From assembly GCF_001431405.1 (NCBI RefSeq), contig NZ_LDJL01000002.1, forward strand, positions 124,001 to 188,000: a stretch of DNA of 64,000 nt, in the 5' to 3' direction. The DNA comes from Pseudoxanthomonas dokdonensis (lineage in GTDB: Bacteria > Pseudomonadota > Gammaproteobacteria > Xanthomonadales > Xanthomonadaceae). This document shows positions 55,490 through 64,000 of the stretch, one piece after another. The notes beneath the pieces were generated by a model. The model saw nothing but the letters and a program-made list of their open reading frames with translations, ran no database searches and had not been told where the DNA came from. The position numbers were made by a program, and so were the translations under genes. The first letter of the stretch is position 1, and the number at the start of each line of letters is the position of its first letter.

Positions 55490-55573
55490 TCAGAACGCGT
55501 GCACCTCTCCCTCCGCCGGCGGCATCGGAAAGCCGTAATACCAAGCAAAGTAGAGGGCGGCGCGTGTGTTCAT
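55490..55573 (-). CDS. Aromatic-rich leader peptide controlling aroG
   Basis: A 27-codon reading frame starting MNTRAALYFAWYYGFPM and ending in VHAF-stop. Codons 8-15 include Tyr, Phe, Trp, Tyr, Tyr and Phe, far above chance, and sit just before the antiterminator-forming segment (codons 17-22). This is how trp and phe leader peptides work: a ribosome stalled on uncharged aromatic tRNA lets the antiterminator form and the downstream gene be read. No strong ribosome site is obvious. The peptide itself has no other expected function. Confidence 0.82.
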   Translation of the reverse strand: MNTRAALYFAWYYGFPMPPAEGEVHAF

Positions 55574-55641
55574 GCGATCATTGATAACACAGGTTCCGGG
55601 GCGATGCCACGGTTGCAGTTGAAACCGTGGCGTTCGCCACA

Positions 55642-58071
55642 TCAACCATCGGTTTGCATCTGCAGCTGGCGCTGCAGTTCCAGCGCACGCGGGTCATCGG
55701 GTGCGGCTTCCAGCAGGCGGGTGGCGAATATCCGCGCCTGCGCCAGATCGCCACTGTCGCGGGCGAATGATGCCCTTGCGAACAGCAGATCCGGCTGGTT
55801 GGGACGACGTTGCAGGCCGGCATCCAGCACCGCGTTGCTGGCCTGCAACTGGCCGGCCGAGTGCAGCGCCACTGCGTAGACATAGACAATCTGCATGTTG
55901 TCCGGTGCCTGCCGGACCGCACGCTGCAGCAATTGCAACGCGGCCGGGCTGTCGCCGGCGCGCACCCGTTGCAAGGCGTAGGCGTACAGCAGGTCCGGCT
56001 GCTCCGGCAATCGTTTCAGGCCCTGTTCCAGTATCTGCTGGCCCTGGCCGTCGCGGCCGCTGGCGCGGTACAGATCGGCCAGGTTGATATAGCTGGCGGC
56101 AAAGTCCGGGTTGAGCCGCAAGGCAGTCTGCAAATCGGCTTCGGCCTGCAAGGCCTCACCCTGCCTGGCATGGATGTTGGCCAGGTTGACGTGGGCTTCG
56201 GCGCGCGAGGCGGTGGCCTGCTGGCCAGCTTCGTAATCCTTGATCGCCGCCAGCAGCGCGCCATCGCGGCCAGCCGGCAGTTGCGCCGGCGGCGTCCCCG
56301 CCAGTGCCTGCCCGGCCGTTGCCCGCACCGCCAGCAGCGGGTCATCCAGCAGCCGGAATGCCGCTGCCGGTGGGCTCGCACCGGCCGGCAATGCATCGAT
56401 CGCCGCCATCCGCACCAGTGGGCTGGGGTCGCTCAGGCCCTTGTTGATGGCGCGCAGCAATGCGTTGCCGGGATACTGGCGTAGCTCCTGCAATGCGGTC
56501 GCACGGGCGATGGCCGGGGTCTGCGGGTTGTCGAATACCGCTGTCAGCTGCGCGGCAGCGTCGGCGGCGCCGTGACGGGCGGCATGGAACGCCGTCGCCC
56601 ACTGCTGGAAGCCCTTGCGCTGCGGCCCATGCCAGCGTTCGACCGCCTGCGCCGCCCAGCGGTCATCCTTGTCGGCGTGGCAGCTCTGGCAGGCGTTCGG
56701 GGTACCGATGCTGACACTCAGATCCGGCCGTGGCACGCGGAAACTATGGTCGCGACGCGGGTCATTGACCATGTAGGTGCGCGCCGGCATGTGGCAGTCC
56801 ACGCATTGGCTGCCATCGCCTTTGCCGTCGCCGTTCGTGCCGCTTTGGGTGCTTGCCTGGTGGAAATGGTGCTTGGGCGTGTCATAGGTCGCCGGTGCAT
56901 GGCATTGGGTGCAGGTGGCGTTGCCCTGCAGTTTCAACTGGCCGGTATGCGGATTGTGGCAATCGCTGCAGGTCACGCCCTGCGCATACATCTTCGACTG
57001 CAGGAACGAGCCGTGGATGAACACCTCGTCCTTCTGCTGGCCATCGTCGAAATACAGGTCCTCGGTGAGCAGCGAAAGATTGTGGGTATCCAGCAGCTGT
57101 CCGGTCGGCCCTGGCTGGCTGCTGATCGAGTAGCGCCGCGAATGGCAGACCGCGCAGGTTTCGGCTTCGGTATGGTTGGCCAGCGGCTGGCTGCGATGGA
57201 CGTTGCCGGTACCCGCGGTCGGCAGCCAGCTGCCCTGGCGGCGTGCATCCAGGGCAATCGACAGGCCTTTGTCGGCAGTGGCCGCCGGCGCGCCGCCATT
57301 GGCCCATGCCAGGTGATTGCTGCCGGGGCCATGGCAGGTCTCGCAGCCGACGCTGATCTCGCTCCAGGTGGTGGCGAAGCGGTTGTCGTCGACATTGAAG
57401 TTGCGGCGCAGATTGGTCGAATGGCAGTCGGCGCACATGTAGTTCCAGTTCTGCTGCGGACCGGTCCAGTGCAGCTCATCGCGGAAATCGATTTTCTCGT
57501 CCGGGTACATGTGGAACCAGTGTTGCCCGCCCTGCGCCGCATCGCGGGTGTCCCAGGCAATCGGCAACGCCTGTACCCGGCCGTCGGCGAACGCGACCAG
57601 ATACTGCTGCAGCGGATACAGCCCGAAGGTATAGGCAATCCTGAAATCGGCGAGCTTGCCGTCGGCGCCATCGGTGTTGACCCAGAACTCATCGCCGCGC
57701 TTGAAGAAACGACTGGTCACGCCGTTGTGGACGAAGCGGGTGTCGTTGAAATCGGCCAGCACGGTCTGCGCATTGGCGTGCTGCATGGCCTTGGCGTGCT
57801 GTGATTGCTGCCAGTCGCGGGTGGCATCGGCGTGGCAGCTGCTGCATTGCTGCGAGCCGACATAATGCGCCGCTTGCGCATTGGTGGTCGCCGGTGTCGT
57901 CGCCGGCGGCGATTTGCCCGATCGCCAGTACAACGCCAGTGCGCCCAGCAGCGCCAGCATCAATGCAGCGACCACGATCCACGTGTGGCGCTTCCATCCT
58001 GGTTTGCCTGCGGCATCGGTCGCCACGTCCACCGTCGCGGGGTTCGTGGGTGCCGGCTTTTTCCTTTTCAT
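55642..58071 (-). CDS. Membrane-anchored octahaem cytochrome c with TPR domain
   Basis: An 809-residue protein with one N-terminal membrane anchor (residues 31-48) and eight CxxCH haem-attachment motifs, from CSSCH at 76-80 to CQSCH, so the first 450 or so residues form a periplasmic octahaem cytochrome. Most of the last 300 residues are TPR repeats (AEAHVNLANIHARQGEALQAE and similar). This combination occurs in 'cytochrome c/TPR' proteins of uncertain role. I start at ATG 58071; the frame is open far upstream only across the divergent genes. A thioredoxin and CcdA pair lies divergently and could reduce its haem-binding cysteines. Confidence 0.9.
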   Translation of the reverse strand: MKRKKPAPTNPATVDVATDAAGKPGWKRHTWIVVAALMLALLGALALYWRSGKSPPATTPATTNAQAAHYVGSQQCSSCHADATRDWQQSQHAKAMQHANAQTVLADFNDTRFVHNGVTSRFFKRGDEFWVNTDGADGKLADFRIAYTFGLYPLQQYLVAFADGRVQALPIAWDTRDAAQGGQHWFHMYPDEKIDFRDELHWTGPQQNWNYMCADCHSTNLRRNFNVDDNRFATTWSEISVGCETCHGPGSNHLAWANGGAPAATADKGLSIALDARRQGSWLPTAGTGNVHRSQPLANHTEAETCAVCHSRRYSISSQPGPTGQLLDTHNLSLLTEDLYFDDGQQKDEVFIHGSFLQSKMYAQGVTCSDCHNPHTGQLKLQGNATCTQCHAPATYDTPKHHFHQASTQSGTNGDGKGDGSQCVDCHMPARTYMVNDPRRDHSFRVPRPDLSVSIGTPNACQSCHADKDDRWAAQAVERWHGPQRKGFQQWATAFHAARHGAADAAAQLTAVFDNPQTPAIARATALQELRQYPGNALLRAINKGLSDPSPLVRMAAIDALPAGASPPAAAFRLLDDPLLAVRATAGQALAGTPPAQLPAGRDGALLAAIKDYEAGQQATASRAEAHVNLANIHARQGEALQAEADLQTALRLNPDFAASYINLADLYRASGRDGQGQQILEQGLKRLPEQPDLLYAYALQRVRAGDSPAALQLLQRAVRQAPDNMQIVYVYAVALHSAGQLQASNAVLDAGLQRRPNQPDLLFARASFARDSGDLAQARIFATRLLEAAPDDPRALELQRQLQMQTDG

Positions 58072-58277
58072 CGTGGCGCTTGTCTGTCGTACGGCGATGA
58101 CACAGTTTGCCACGCCGGCAACGTTTGACGACCCGCACGATCGCCGGCGACCGGCATTTGTCCTGCCCGCCCGGATTGCCGACCGCCTGAACAGTTTGCC
58201 AACCGGCGAAGCCGCCATGCGCACCCTTGGCCAGGCCGCGGCGCTCTTTACAGCGTTCGATAACCTGAAAGGAACCC

Positions 58278-58700
58278 ATGACCATGAAGAAATTTGCAGT
58301 TGCCGCACTGCTCGCCCTGTTGGCGGCAGCCCCGGCCGCGTTTGCCGCCGATGCCTTCCAGCCTTATACCCAGGCCAAGTTCGACGCCTTGCAAAGCCAG
58401 GGCAAGACCGTGCTGGTCGACGTTTATGCACCCTGGTGTCCGACCTGCCGCGCACAATCTCCGATCCTGGAAAAGCTGCTAAAGGAAAAGCCGCTGCAAC
58501 AGATCGTCGCCCTGCGCCTGGACTGGGATGATCAGCGCGAGCAGGCACGTGCGATGGGCGCACCGCGGCAGAGTACGTTGTTTGTCTACCGCAACGGCAG
58601 CAAGCTGGGCACTTCGGTCGCCGAGACCAACGAAGCGCGGCTGCGTGAGTTCCTGACCAGCAGCGCCGGCAAGAGCGCAGCGAACCGGGACCCGCGCTGA
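58278..58700 (+). CDS. Periplasmic thioredoxin-fold protein
   Basis: A 140-residue product with a signal peptide ending AAFAADA and a thioredoxin fold. The active site is CPTC in VDVYAPWCPTCRAQSP near residue 55. It would act as a periplasmic thiol reductant or oxidant. The start has AAGGAAC upstream. Its stop overlaps the ATG of the ccdA-like gene by one base, so the two are coupled; CcdA would keep it reduced. Confidence 0.93.
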   Translation: MTMKKFAVAALLALLAAAPAAFAADAFQPYTQAKFDALQSQGKTVLVDVYAPWCPTCRAQSPILEKLLKEKPLQQIVALRLDWDDQREQARAMGAPRQSTLFVYRNGSKLGTSVAETNEARLREFLTSSAGKSAANRDPR

Positions 58701-59428
58701 TGGATCTGGGCGCCACCACGCTGGGGCTGGCATTGCTGGCCGGACTGCTGACCACCTTGTCGCCATGCGTATTGCCAATCCTGCCGATGGTGGCGTCCTC
58801 GGCCAGCGGTCGCAGTCGCTGGGGACTCGTCACCCTGGCACTGGGACTGGCAACCTCGTTCACCGTGATCGGGGTGGTGGTGACCAGCAGTGGCCAGCTG
58901 CTGGGCATCGATGAAGCCAACCTGCGCCGCATCGCCGGCATCCTGATGCTGCTGGTCGGCGCGGTGCTGGTGGTGCCGGTGCTGCAGCAGGGGCTGGAGC
59001 GCATCACCGGCCGCCTCGGCAACGCCGGTGGCAACGCGATGGCGCGCATACGCAGTGATCATCCCGCTGCGCAGTTCGTGGTCGGTGCGCTGCTCGGCGT
59101 CGCCTGGAGTCCCTGCGTCGGCCCGACCCTGGGCGCGGCGATTGCATTGGCCGCCCAGGGCCAAAGCCTTGCCGAAGTGGCGGTGGTGATGGCGGTCTTC
59201 AGCCTGGCCGCGGTGCTGCCGCTGGTGCTGATCGGTGCGGCCTCGCGCAGCCTGTTCAATCGTCACCGCGACACCCTGATCAGCGCCGGCCAATGGGGTC
59301 GCAAGCTGATGGGCTGGAGTCTGCTGCTGATCGGCCTGATGGTGCTGACCGGATTCGACAAGGTACTGGAAGCCTGGCTGCTGGGCATCACCCCGCAGTG
59401 GCTGATCGAATTAACCACGCGGTTCTGA
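58700..59428 (+). CDS. CcdA/DsbD-type transmembrane electron carrier
   Basis: A 242-residue membrane protein with six helices. The two redox cysteines sit in the conserved proline contexts TLSPCVLPILP (helix 1) and AWSPCVGPTLG (helix 4). It carries electrons from cytoplasmic thioredoxin across the inner membrane. The preceding periplasmic thioredoxin is the obvious acceptor. The final target could be apocytochrome cysteines, given the octahaem gene alongside. Confidence 0.93.
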   Translation: MDLGATTLGLALLAGLLTTLSPCVLPILPMVASSASGRSRWGLVTLALGLATSFTVIGVVVTSSGQLLGIDEANLRRIAGILMLLVGAVLVVPVLQQGLERITGRLGNAGGNAMARIRSDHPAAQFVVGALLGVAWSPCVGPTLGAAIALAAQGQSLAEVAVVMAVFSLAAVLPLVLIGAASRSLFNRHRDTLISAGQWGRKLMGWSLLLIGLMVLTGFDKVLEAWLLGITPQWLIELTTRF

Positions 59429-59705
59429 AGCAACGTAGTAGATCAGCGTCTTCTGTCGCTGTTCCCGCAAGAGCGAGGCGCCGAACGACCCGACAACTGT
59501 CGGTATTGAAAATGCTCTCGCGGGGACGGCGACGCTTTTCCCCACGTATGCTCCCTGCTACATGCAGCCAGCCTGGTCTGTGGTCAGGCTTTCTTTCTTT
59601 GCGATGGCAATCGCCGTTAATTGTAAATTGCCGGAGGGGTCACGGCACTGCTACAACGCCGGGACCGGCCAAGCCCGCCTTGGCGATAGCAGGAATCACC
59701 GCGAC

Positions 59706-60551
59706 ATGAAACTGCAGCGAAGCATCATCGCCCTTGTGGCGCTCATCTGGCTTTGTCCAGCAGTCCAGGCGGTGGCAGCCCCGTGCGAGCCGCGTTACCC
59801 ACCGTCACAACAACTGGCGACGATTTACGACAGCGCATTGCTGTTGCAGAAGCAGTTGGAGACACTGCCTGACCACGTACAGGTGGTGTTGCTGGCGCGG
59901 GCGGGACAGGATCTGAGCAGATTCAATCTCCGCTACAGTCATATGGGTTTTGCTGTCCGCGCGGGCAACGATTCTCGCTGGCGCAGCATCCATCTGCTGA
60001 ATCGCTGTGCCAGCGACCGCTCGGATCTGTATGACGAAGGACTGGTCAATTTTGTCGGCGAAAGCGCCCTCCGTGACGGCATACTGTTGGCAATTCCAAC
60101 CATGGAATTGCAGCAACGCCTGTATCCACTGTTGATACAAAGCGACGGCCTGGCCCGGGCTGTCCATGACCCGCGCTACAGTGCTTTGGCCTATCCGTTT
60201 GCCACTGAATTCCAGAATTCCAATCAGTGGATTCTGGAAGTCATCGCCGCCGCACAGATGGGCCTGTCGGCCGATGACAGAAGCAATCCGGAATTGCGGC
60301 CACTGCTGCAAAGCTGGCTGAAGGCAAACAAGTACCAACCTTCGCGTCTGCATATCAAATTGCATGAGCGCATTGCCGCGCGCGCAGGTGTCGCCAATGT
60401 CGCGGTCGTCGATCACCCGGCCGGCGAACGTCTGTCCGGCGATTACTCGGTGGTCACGGTGAAGTCGGTCATCGATTTTCTGCAAAGCCAGCACTGGCTG
60501 GACAGCCAGCAACATGTCGCCAACGTCACCACTGAAGGTTCATCGCCATGA
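59706..60551 (+). CDS. DUF2145 family exported protein
   Basis: A 281-residue protein with a signal peptide (to about residue 23, AVAAPC) and features of DUF2145: VVLLARAGQDLSRFNLRYSHMGFAVR, the RWRSIHLLNRCASD segment and YNSLVYPFA-like ALAYPFATEFQNSNQWILEV. The pattern of conserved His, Asn and Cys recalls papain-like NlpC/YiiX peptidases, but activity is unproven. The start at 59706 has AGGA upstream; the frame open from 59562 is unlikely. Its stop overlaps the next start (ATGA). Confidence 0.85.
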   Translation: MKLQRSIIALVALIWLCPAVQAVAAPCEPRYPPSQQLATIYDSALLLQKQLETLPDHVQVVLLARAGQDLSRFNLRYSHMGFAVRAGNDSRWRSIHLLNRCASDRSDLYDEGLVNFVGESALRDGILLAIPTMELQQRLYPLLIQSDGLARAVHDPRYSALAYPFATEFQNSNQWILEVIAAAQMGLSADDRSNPELRPLLQSWLKANKYQPSRLHIKLHERIAARAGVANVAVVDHPAGERLSGDYSVVTVKSVIDFLQSQHWLDSQQHVANVTTEGSSP

Positions 60552-61111
60552 AGCGTCCCTGTCATGCCTGCCTGTGCGGGCTGCTGATCAGCCTGCTGGC
60601 GAGTTCACCGGTCAATGCCGGCGAGATGAACGCCTCCGAACAGTCGGCGCTTTCGGTCACGATATTGGTCTCACTGCCGGTATTTGCGGTGATTGGCAGT
60701 GCTAGCCTTGCTGTCGAACCGTCTGTCAAAGCCATCGACGACAGTCTGAGCGCTCCCGATCCAACCGGTCCCGAACGGAAAACCGCTACCCGCGCCGCGA
60801 CCGAGCCTCCAGCGACAATGCAAGTGGTCGAGGTTACCCGTACCGCCGAAGGCAATCGCCAGGTCATCTTGCAAGGCATCGCCGATAACGCCGAACCGGA
60901 GCAAGCCCAGGCTGCGGCGGAATACAAAGCCAGCCTGACCTGGCCGGCACTGGACATCGATCCCAGCACGGACTACAAAGCCGGTGAAATCGTCCACTTC
61001 AGCGCCAGCAAAGGCGGATCCGGCTGGTTGATCCGCAATGCCGCACAACAGGTGATTGGGTTCATCCCCAACGCTGCGATCCAGAGCCAGGCCTTCAGCG
61101 AACGCTGGTAG
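60548..61111 (+). CDS. Exported protein of unknown function, partner of DUF2145
   Basis: A 187-residue product with a signal peptide ending near VNAGEM, then a hydrophobic stretch (residues 35-58, ALSVTILVSLPVFAVIGSASL), a variable Pro/Thr-rich linker and a C-terminal domain. The latter ends with a strand-like SGWLIRNAAQQVIGFIPN. It may be membrane attached. It is translationally coupled to the DUF2145 gene, so the two probably act together. I do not recognise the family. Confidence 0.75.
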   Translation: MKRPCHACLCGLLISLLASSPVNAGEMNASEQSALSVTILVSLPVFAVIGSASLAVEPSVKAIDDSLSAPDPTGPERKTATRAATEPPATMQVVEVTRTAEGNRQVILQGIADNAEPEQAQAAAEYKASLTWPALDIDPSTDYKAGEIVHFSASKGGSGWLIRNAAQQVIGFIPNAAIQSQAFSERW

Positions 61112-61125
61112 CCCGCCCCCCCCCC

Positions 61126-61276
61126 GTAGAGCGGAGCTTGCTCCGCTGCTAGCCGTGCCGCGTTCGCATTTTTATCCTGATGAAGTACTTCAACGGAGCT
61201 TGCTCCGCTGTTCTATCCGCCACGTCCACGTCTCTATCGCTTGCTGGATTTTTCAGCGGAGCAAGCTCCGCTCTAC
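61126..61276. repeat. Three GTAG-type palindromes of the AGCGGAGCTTGCTCCGCT family
   Basis: Units at 61126-61147 (forward), 61194-61209 (stem only) and 61255-61276 (inverted). It is the same family as 33614-33855. A run of ten C precedes the first unit. They lie between two converging genes. Confidence 0.88.
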
Positions 61277-61309
61277 GCGGGTGGGGTAATCGGAGCGCTG
61301 ATGACAGAT

Positions 61310-61341
61310 AAAAAAAACCCCGTCTTGCGACGGGGTTTTTG
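61310..61341 (-). terminator. Intrinsic terminator of groESL (bidirectional)
   Basis: AACCCCGTCTTGCGACGGGGTT forms a strong hairpin flanked by an A run on the left and a T run on the right, so it can stop transcription from both sides. It lies about 32 bases after the groEL stop and also serves the converging DUF2145 operon. Confidence 0.9.
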
Positions 61342-61372
61342 TGTTGCTTGAGGGTATTGCCGGATGACTGGA

Positions 61373-63028
<1,656 letters not shown>

Positions 63029-63079
63029 TTACCTCAGTAGATCTAACGAATAAGGGATGGAATCGGGGAGCGTCGCGGC

Positions 63080-63370
63080 TCAGCCCAGCACGGCGAAGAT
63101 GTCGTCTTCTTTGACGACCAGGTATTCGGTGCCGTCCAGCTTCACTTCGGTGCCGCTGTACTTGCCGAACAGCACCTTGTCACCGACCTTGACCACCGGC
63201 GCGCGCACGTTGCCGTTGTCCAGCACCTTGCCGGCGCCGACAGCGACCACTTCACCCTTGATCGGCTTTTCGGTGGCCGAATCCGGAATCACGATGCCAC
63301 CTGCGGACAACTTTTCTTCTTCCATACGCTTCAGGACCACGCGGTCGAACAGCGGCTTGATATTGCTCAT
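63080..63370 (-). CDS. groES: Co-chaperonin GroES
   Basis: The 96-residue lid of the GroEL chamber. The start at 63370 ([19 protein letters not shown]) has GAGG upstream; the longer frame to 63514 crosses the leader. The mobile loop [19 protein letters not shown] is intact. First gene of groES-groEL, behind a sigma-32-like promoter. Confidence 0.98.
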   Translation of the reverse strand: MSNIKPLFDRVVLKRMEEEKLSAGGIVIPDSATEKPIKGEVVAVGAGKVLDNGNVRAPVVKVGDKVLFGKYSGTEVKLDGTEYLVVKEDDIFAVLG

Positions 63371-63420
63371 TTCAATCCTCTTCAAGTGATTGATTACATT
63401 GGGAAAGTCGGCGCGATTTT

Positions 63421-63481
63421 GGCAGTCTGCCTGGGCGACTGCCAGCCTCGCTGGCGTCAAAACCCCGGGCCGGACCCGGGG
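63421..63481 (-). promoter_or_regulatory. Three consecutive hairpins in the groES leader
   Basis: Stems CCCCGGG/CCCGGGG (63463-63481, followed on the minus strand by TTTT), GCCAGC/GCTGGC (63441-63455) and GGCAGTC/GACTGCC (63421-63443) lie between the promoter and groES. The last two share three bases and so are alternative or stacked. The first looks like a short intrinsic terminator. They could stabilise the mRNA or modulate expression. Confidence 0.5.
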
Positions 63482-63490
63482 ATGCCTAGG

Positions 63491-63519
63491 ATGTTGGGGA
63501 CCGATGACAGTCATTCAAG
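63491..63519 (-). promoter_or_regulatory. Sigma-32-type heat-shock promoter of groESL
   Basis: On the minus strand CTTGAA, preceded by CCCC, is followed after 14 bases by CCCCAACAT. This matches the RpoH pattern CCCTTGAA-N13-17-CCCCATNT. It lies about 120 bases upstream of groES. Confidence 0.82.
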
Positions 63520-63653
63520 GGGGGCGCGAAAAAAATCTTCCGCGGCCAGCGATGGTCGATTGTGAGCCCGGCAGCGGCGCCTTCGCCTGCTTCTTCGGGC
63601 ATCGGCCAGGGGCCGTTTGGCTGATCGCCGCCGCCATCTGCGACAATGGCCGC

Positions 63654-63977
63654 ATGTCAGTACACCTTGTATTCTGCACCTGCCCGGACAGCCGGGTGGC
63701 CACCGGCATCGCCGAAACCCTGGTCAACGAAGGTCTTGCCGCCTGTGTCAGCCAGTTGCCCGGGATGACCTCGATCTACCGCTGGCAGGGCGCCATCTGC
63801 CGCAGCCGCGAGGTGCAGCTGCTGATCAAGACCGGCAGCGGGCAGTCGCAGGCGGCGATGGAACGGATCAAGGCCCTGCACCCGTTTGAACTGCCCGAGA
63901 TCCTGGTGGTCGAAGCGACGTCAGGCCTGCCCGCCTACCTGGACTGGGTACAGGCCGAAACCCGAAAGGACGTTTGA
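63654..63977 (+). CDS. cutA: Divalent-cation tolerance protein CutA
   Basis: A 107-residue member of the CutA1 family, a very stable trimer with a PII-like ferredoxin fold. Conserved blocks are FCTCPD at the N-terminus, LVNEGLAACVSQLPG, SIYRWQG and HPFELPEILVVEATSGLPAYLDWV. It is linked genetically to copper tolerance but its biochemical role is unclear. ATG 63654 fits the family start; the frame open from 63390 crosses the groES promoter region. The next start is four bases after its stop. Confidence 0.95.
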   Translation: MSVHLVFCTCPDSRVATGIAETLVNEGLAACVSQLPGMTSIYRWQGAICRSREVQLLIKTGSGQSQAAMERIKALHPFELPEILVVEATSGLPAYLDWVQAETRKDV

Positions 63978-63981
63978 TTCC

Positions 63982-64000
63982 ATGAGGCAGCTTTCCCGCG
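63982..64000 (+). CDS. Start of a truncated gene at the window edge
   Basis: ATG at 63982, four bases after the cutA stop, opens a frame (MRQLSR...) cut by the window end. In related bacteria dsbD often follows cutA, but six codons are too few to tell. Confidence 0.4.

Noticed and set aside
58072..59049. N-terminal extension of the octahaem cytochrome to 1135 codons
   Set aside because: The extra 326 codons run antisense through the thioredoxin and ccdA genes and lack a domain. The membrane anchor after ATG 58071 is the natural N-terminus.

Overview
The window is 64 kb of high-GC chromosome from a gammaproteobacterium of the Xanthomonadales (Xanthomonadaceae/Lysobacteraceae type). The main clues are a class II ribonucleotide reductase split into NrdJa and NrdJb, intergenic palindromes with a GTAG head like the SMAG/REP elements of Stenotrophomonas plus their transposase, and groES-groEL next to cutA. 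The genus cannot be fixed from the sequence alone. No rRNA, tRNA, CRISPR array, prophage or complete insertion sequence was seen.

Layout. 0-11 kb: a secreted GH92 alpha-mannosidase, a DoxX-like membrane protein, a periplasmic-propeller histidine kinase with its LuxR-type regulator, a DUF2306-like membrane protein, an alpha/beta hydrolase of the chloroperoxidase group, WrbA and an LtrA-type membrane protein. 11-17.4 kb: a repeat-rich stretch with three tandem ~240 bp units, small secreted proteins, a REP-associated tyrosine transposase (RAYT) with five flanking paired GTAG-type REPs, and two truncated RAYT 5' ends. 17.4-18.7 kb: a clearly AT-richer orphan ATPase with a C-terminal winged helix, probably acquired. 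18.8-23 kb: nrdJa, a histone H1-like gene and nrdJb on one strand, with a candidate NrdR box upstream. 23-33.5 kb: a DegP/DegQ-type protease, a sugar MFS transporter, a yqjD-yqjE-yqjK-like envelope operon, an AI-2E family transporter, HAD phosphatase + M17 aminopeptidase, a SnoaL-like protein and a BASS transporter.

33.6-43 kb holds a DesKR-like two-component pair divergent from an adaptor/ATPase/FtsX/FtsX export operon, followed by two tandem lipoprotein hydrolases. 43-50 kb: a MobA-like nucleotidyltransferase with XdhC, two EamA exporters, the Prc protease and LipA. 50-55.6 kb: an AsmA-like envelope protein, an acetyl/succinyl-CoA transferase and an aroG-type DAHP synthase preceded by a leader peptide rich in Tyr/Phe/Trp codons and an intrinsic terminator. 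This is a textbook attenuator layout. 55.6-61 kb: an eight-haem TPR cytochrome divergent from a thioredoxin-CcdA pair, then a DUF2145 protein and an unknown partner. 61-64 kb: groES-groEL with a sigma-32-like promoter, cutA, and the first codons of another gene.

The strongest items for follow-up are the aromatic leader/attenuator, the RAYT-REP locus in which REPs supply stop codons to neighbouring genes, and the low-GC orphan ATPase beside it.
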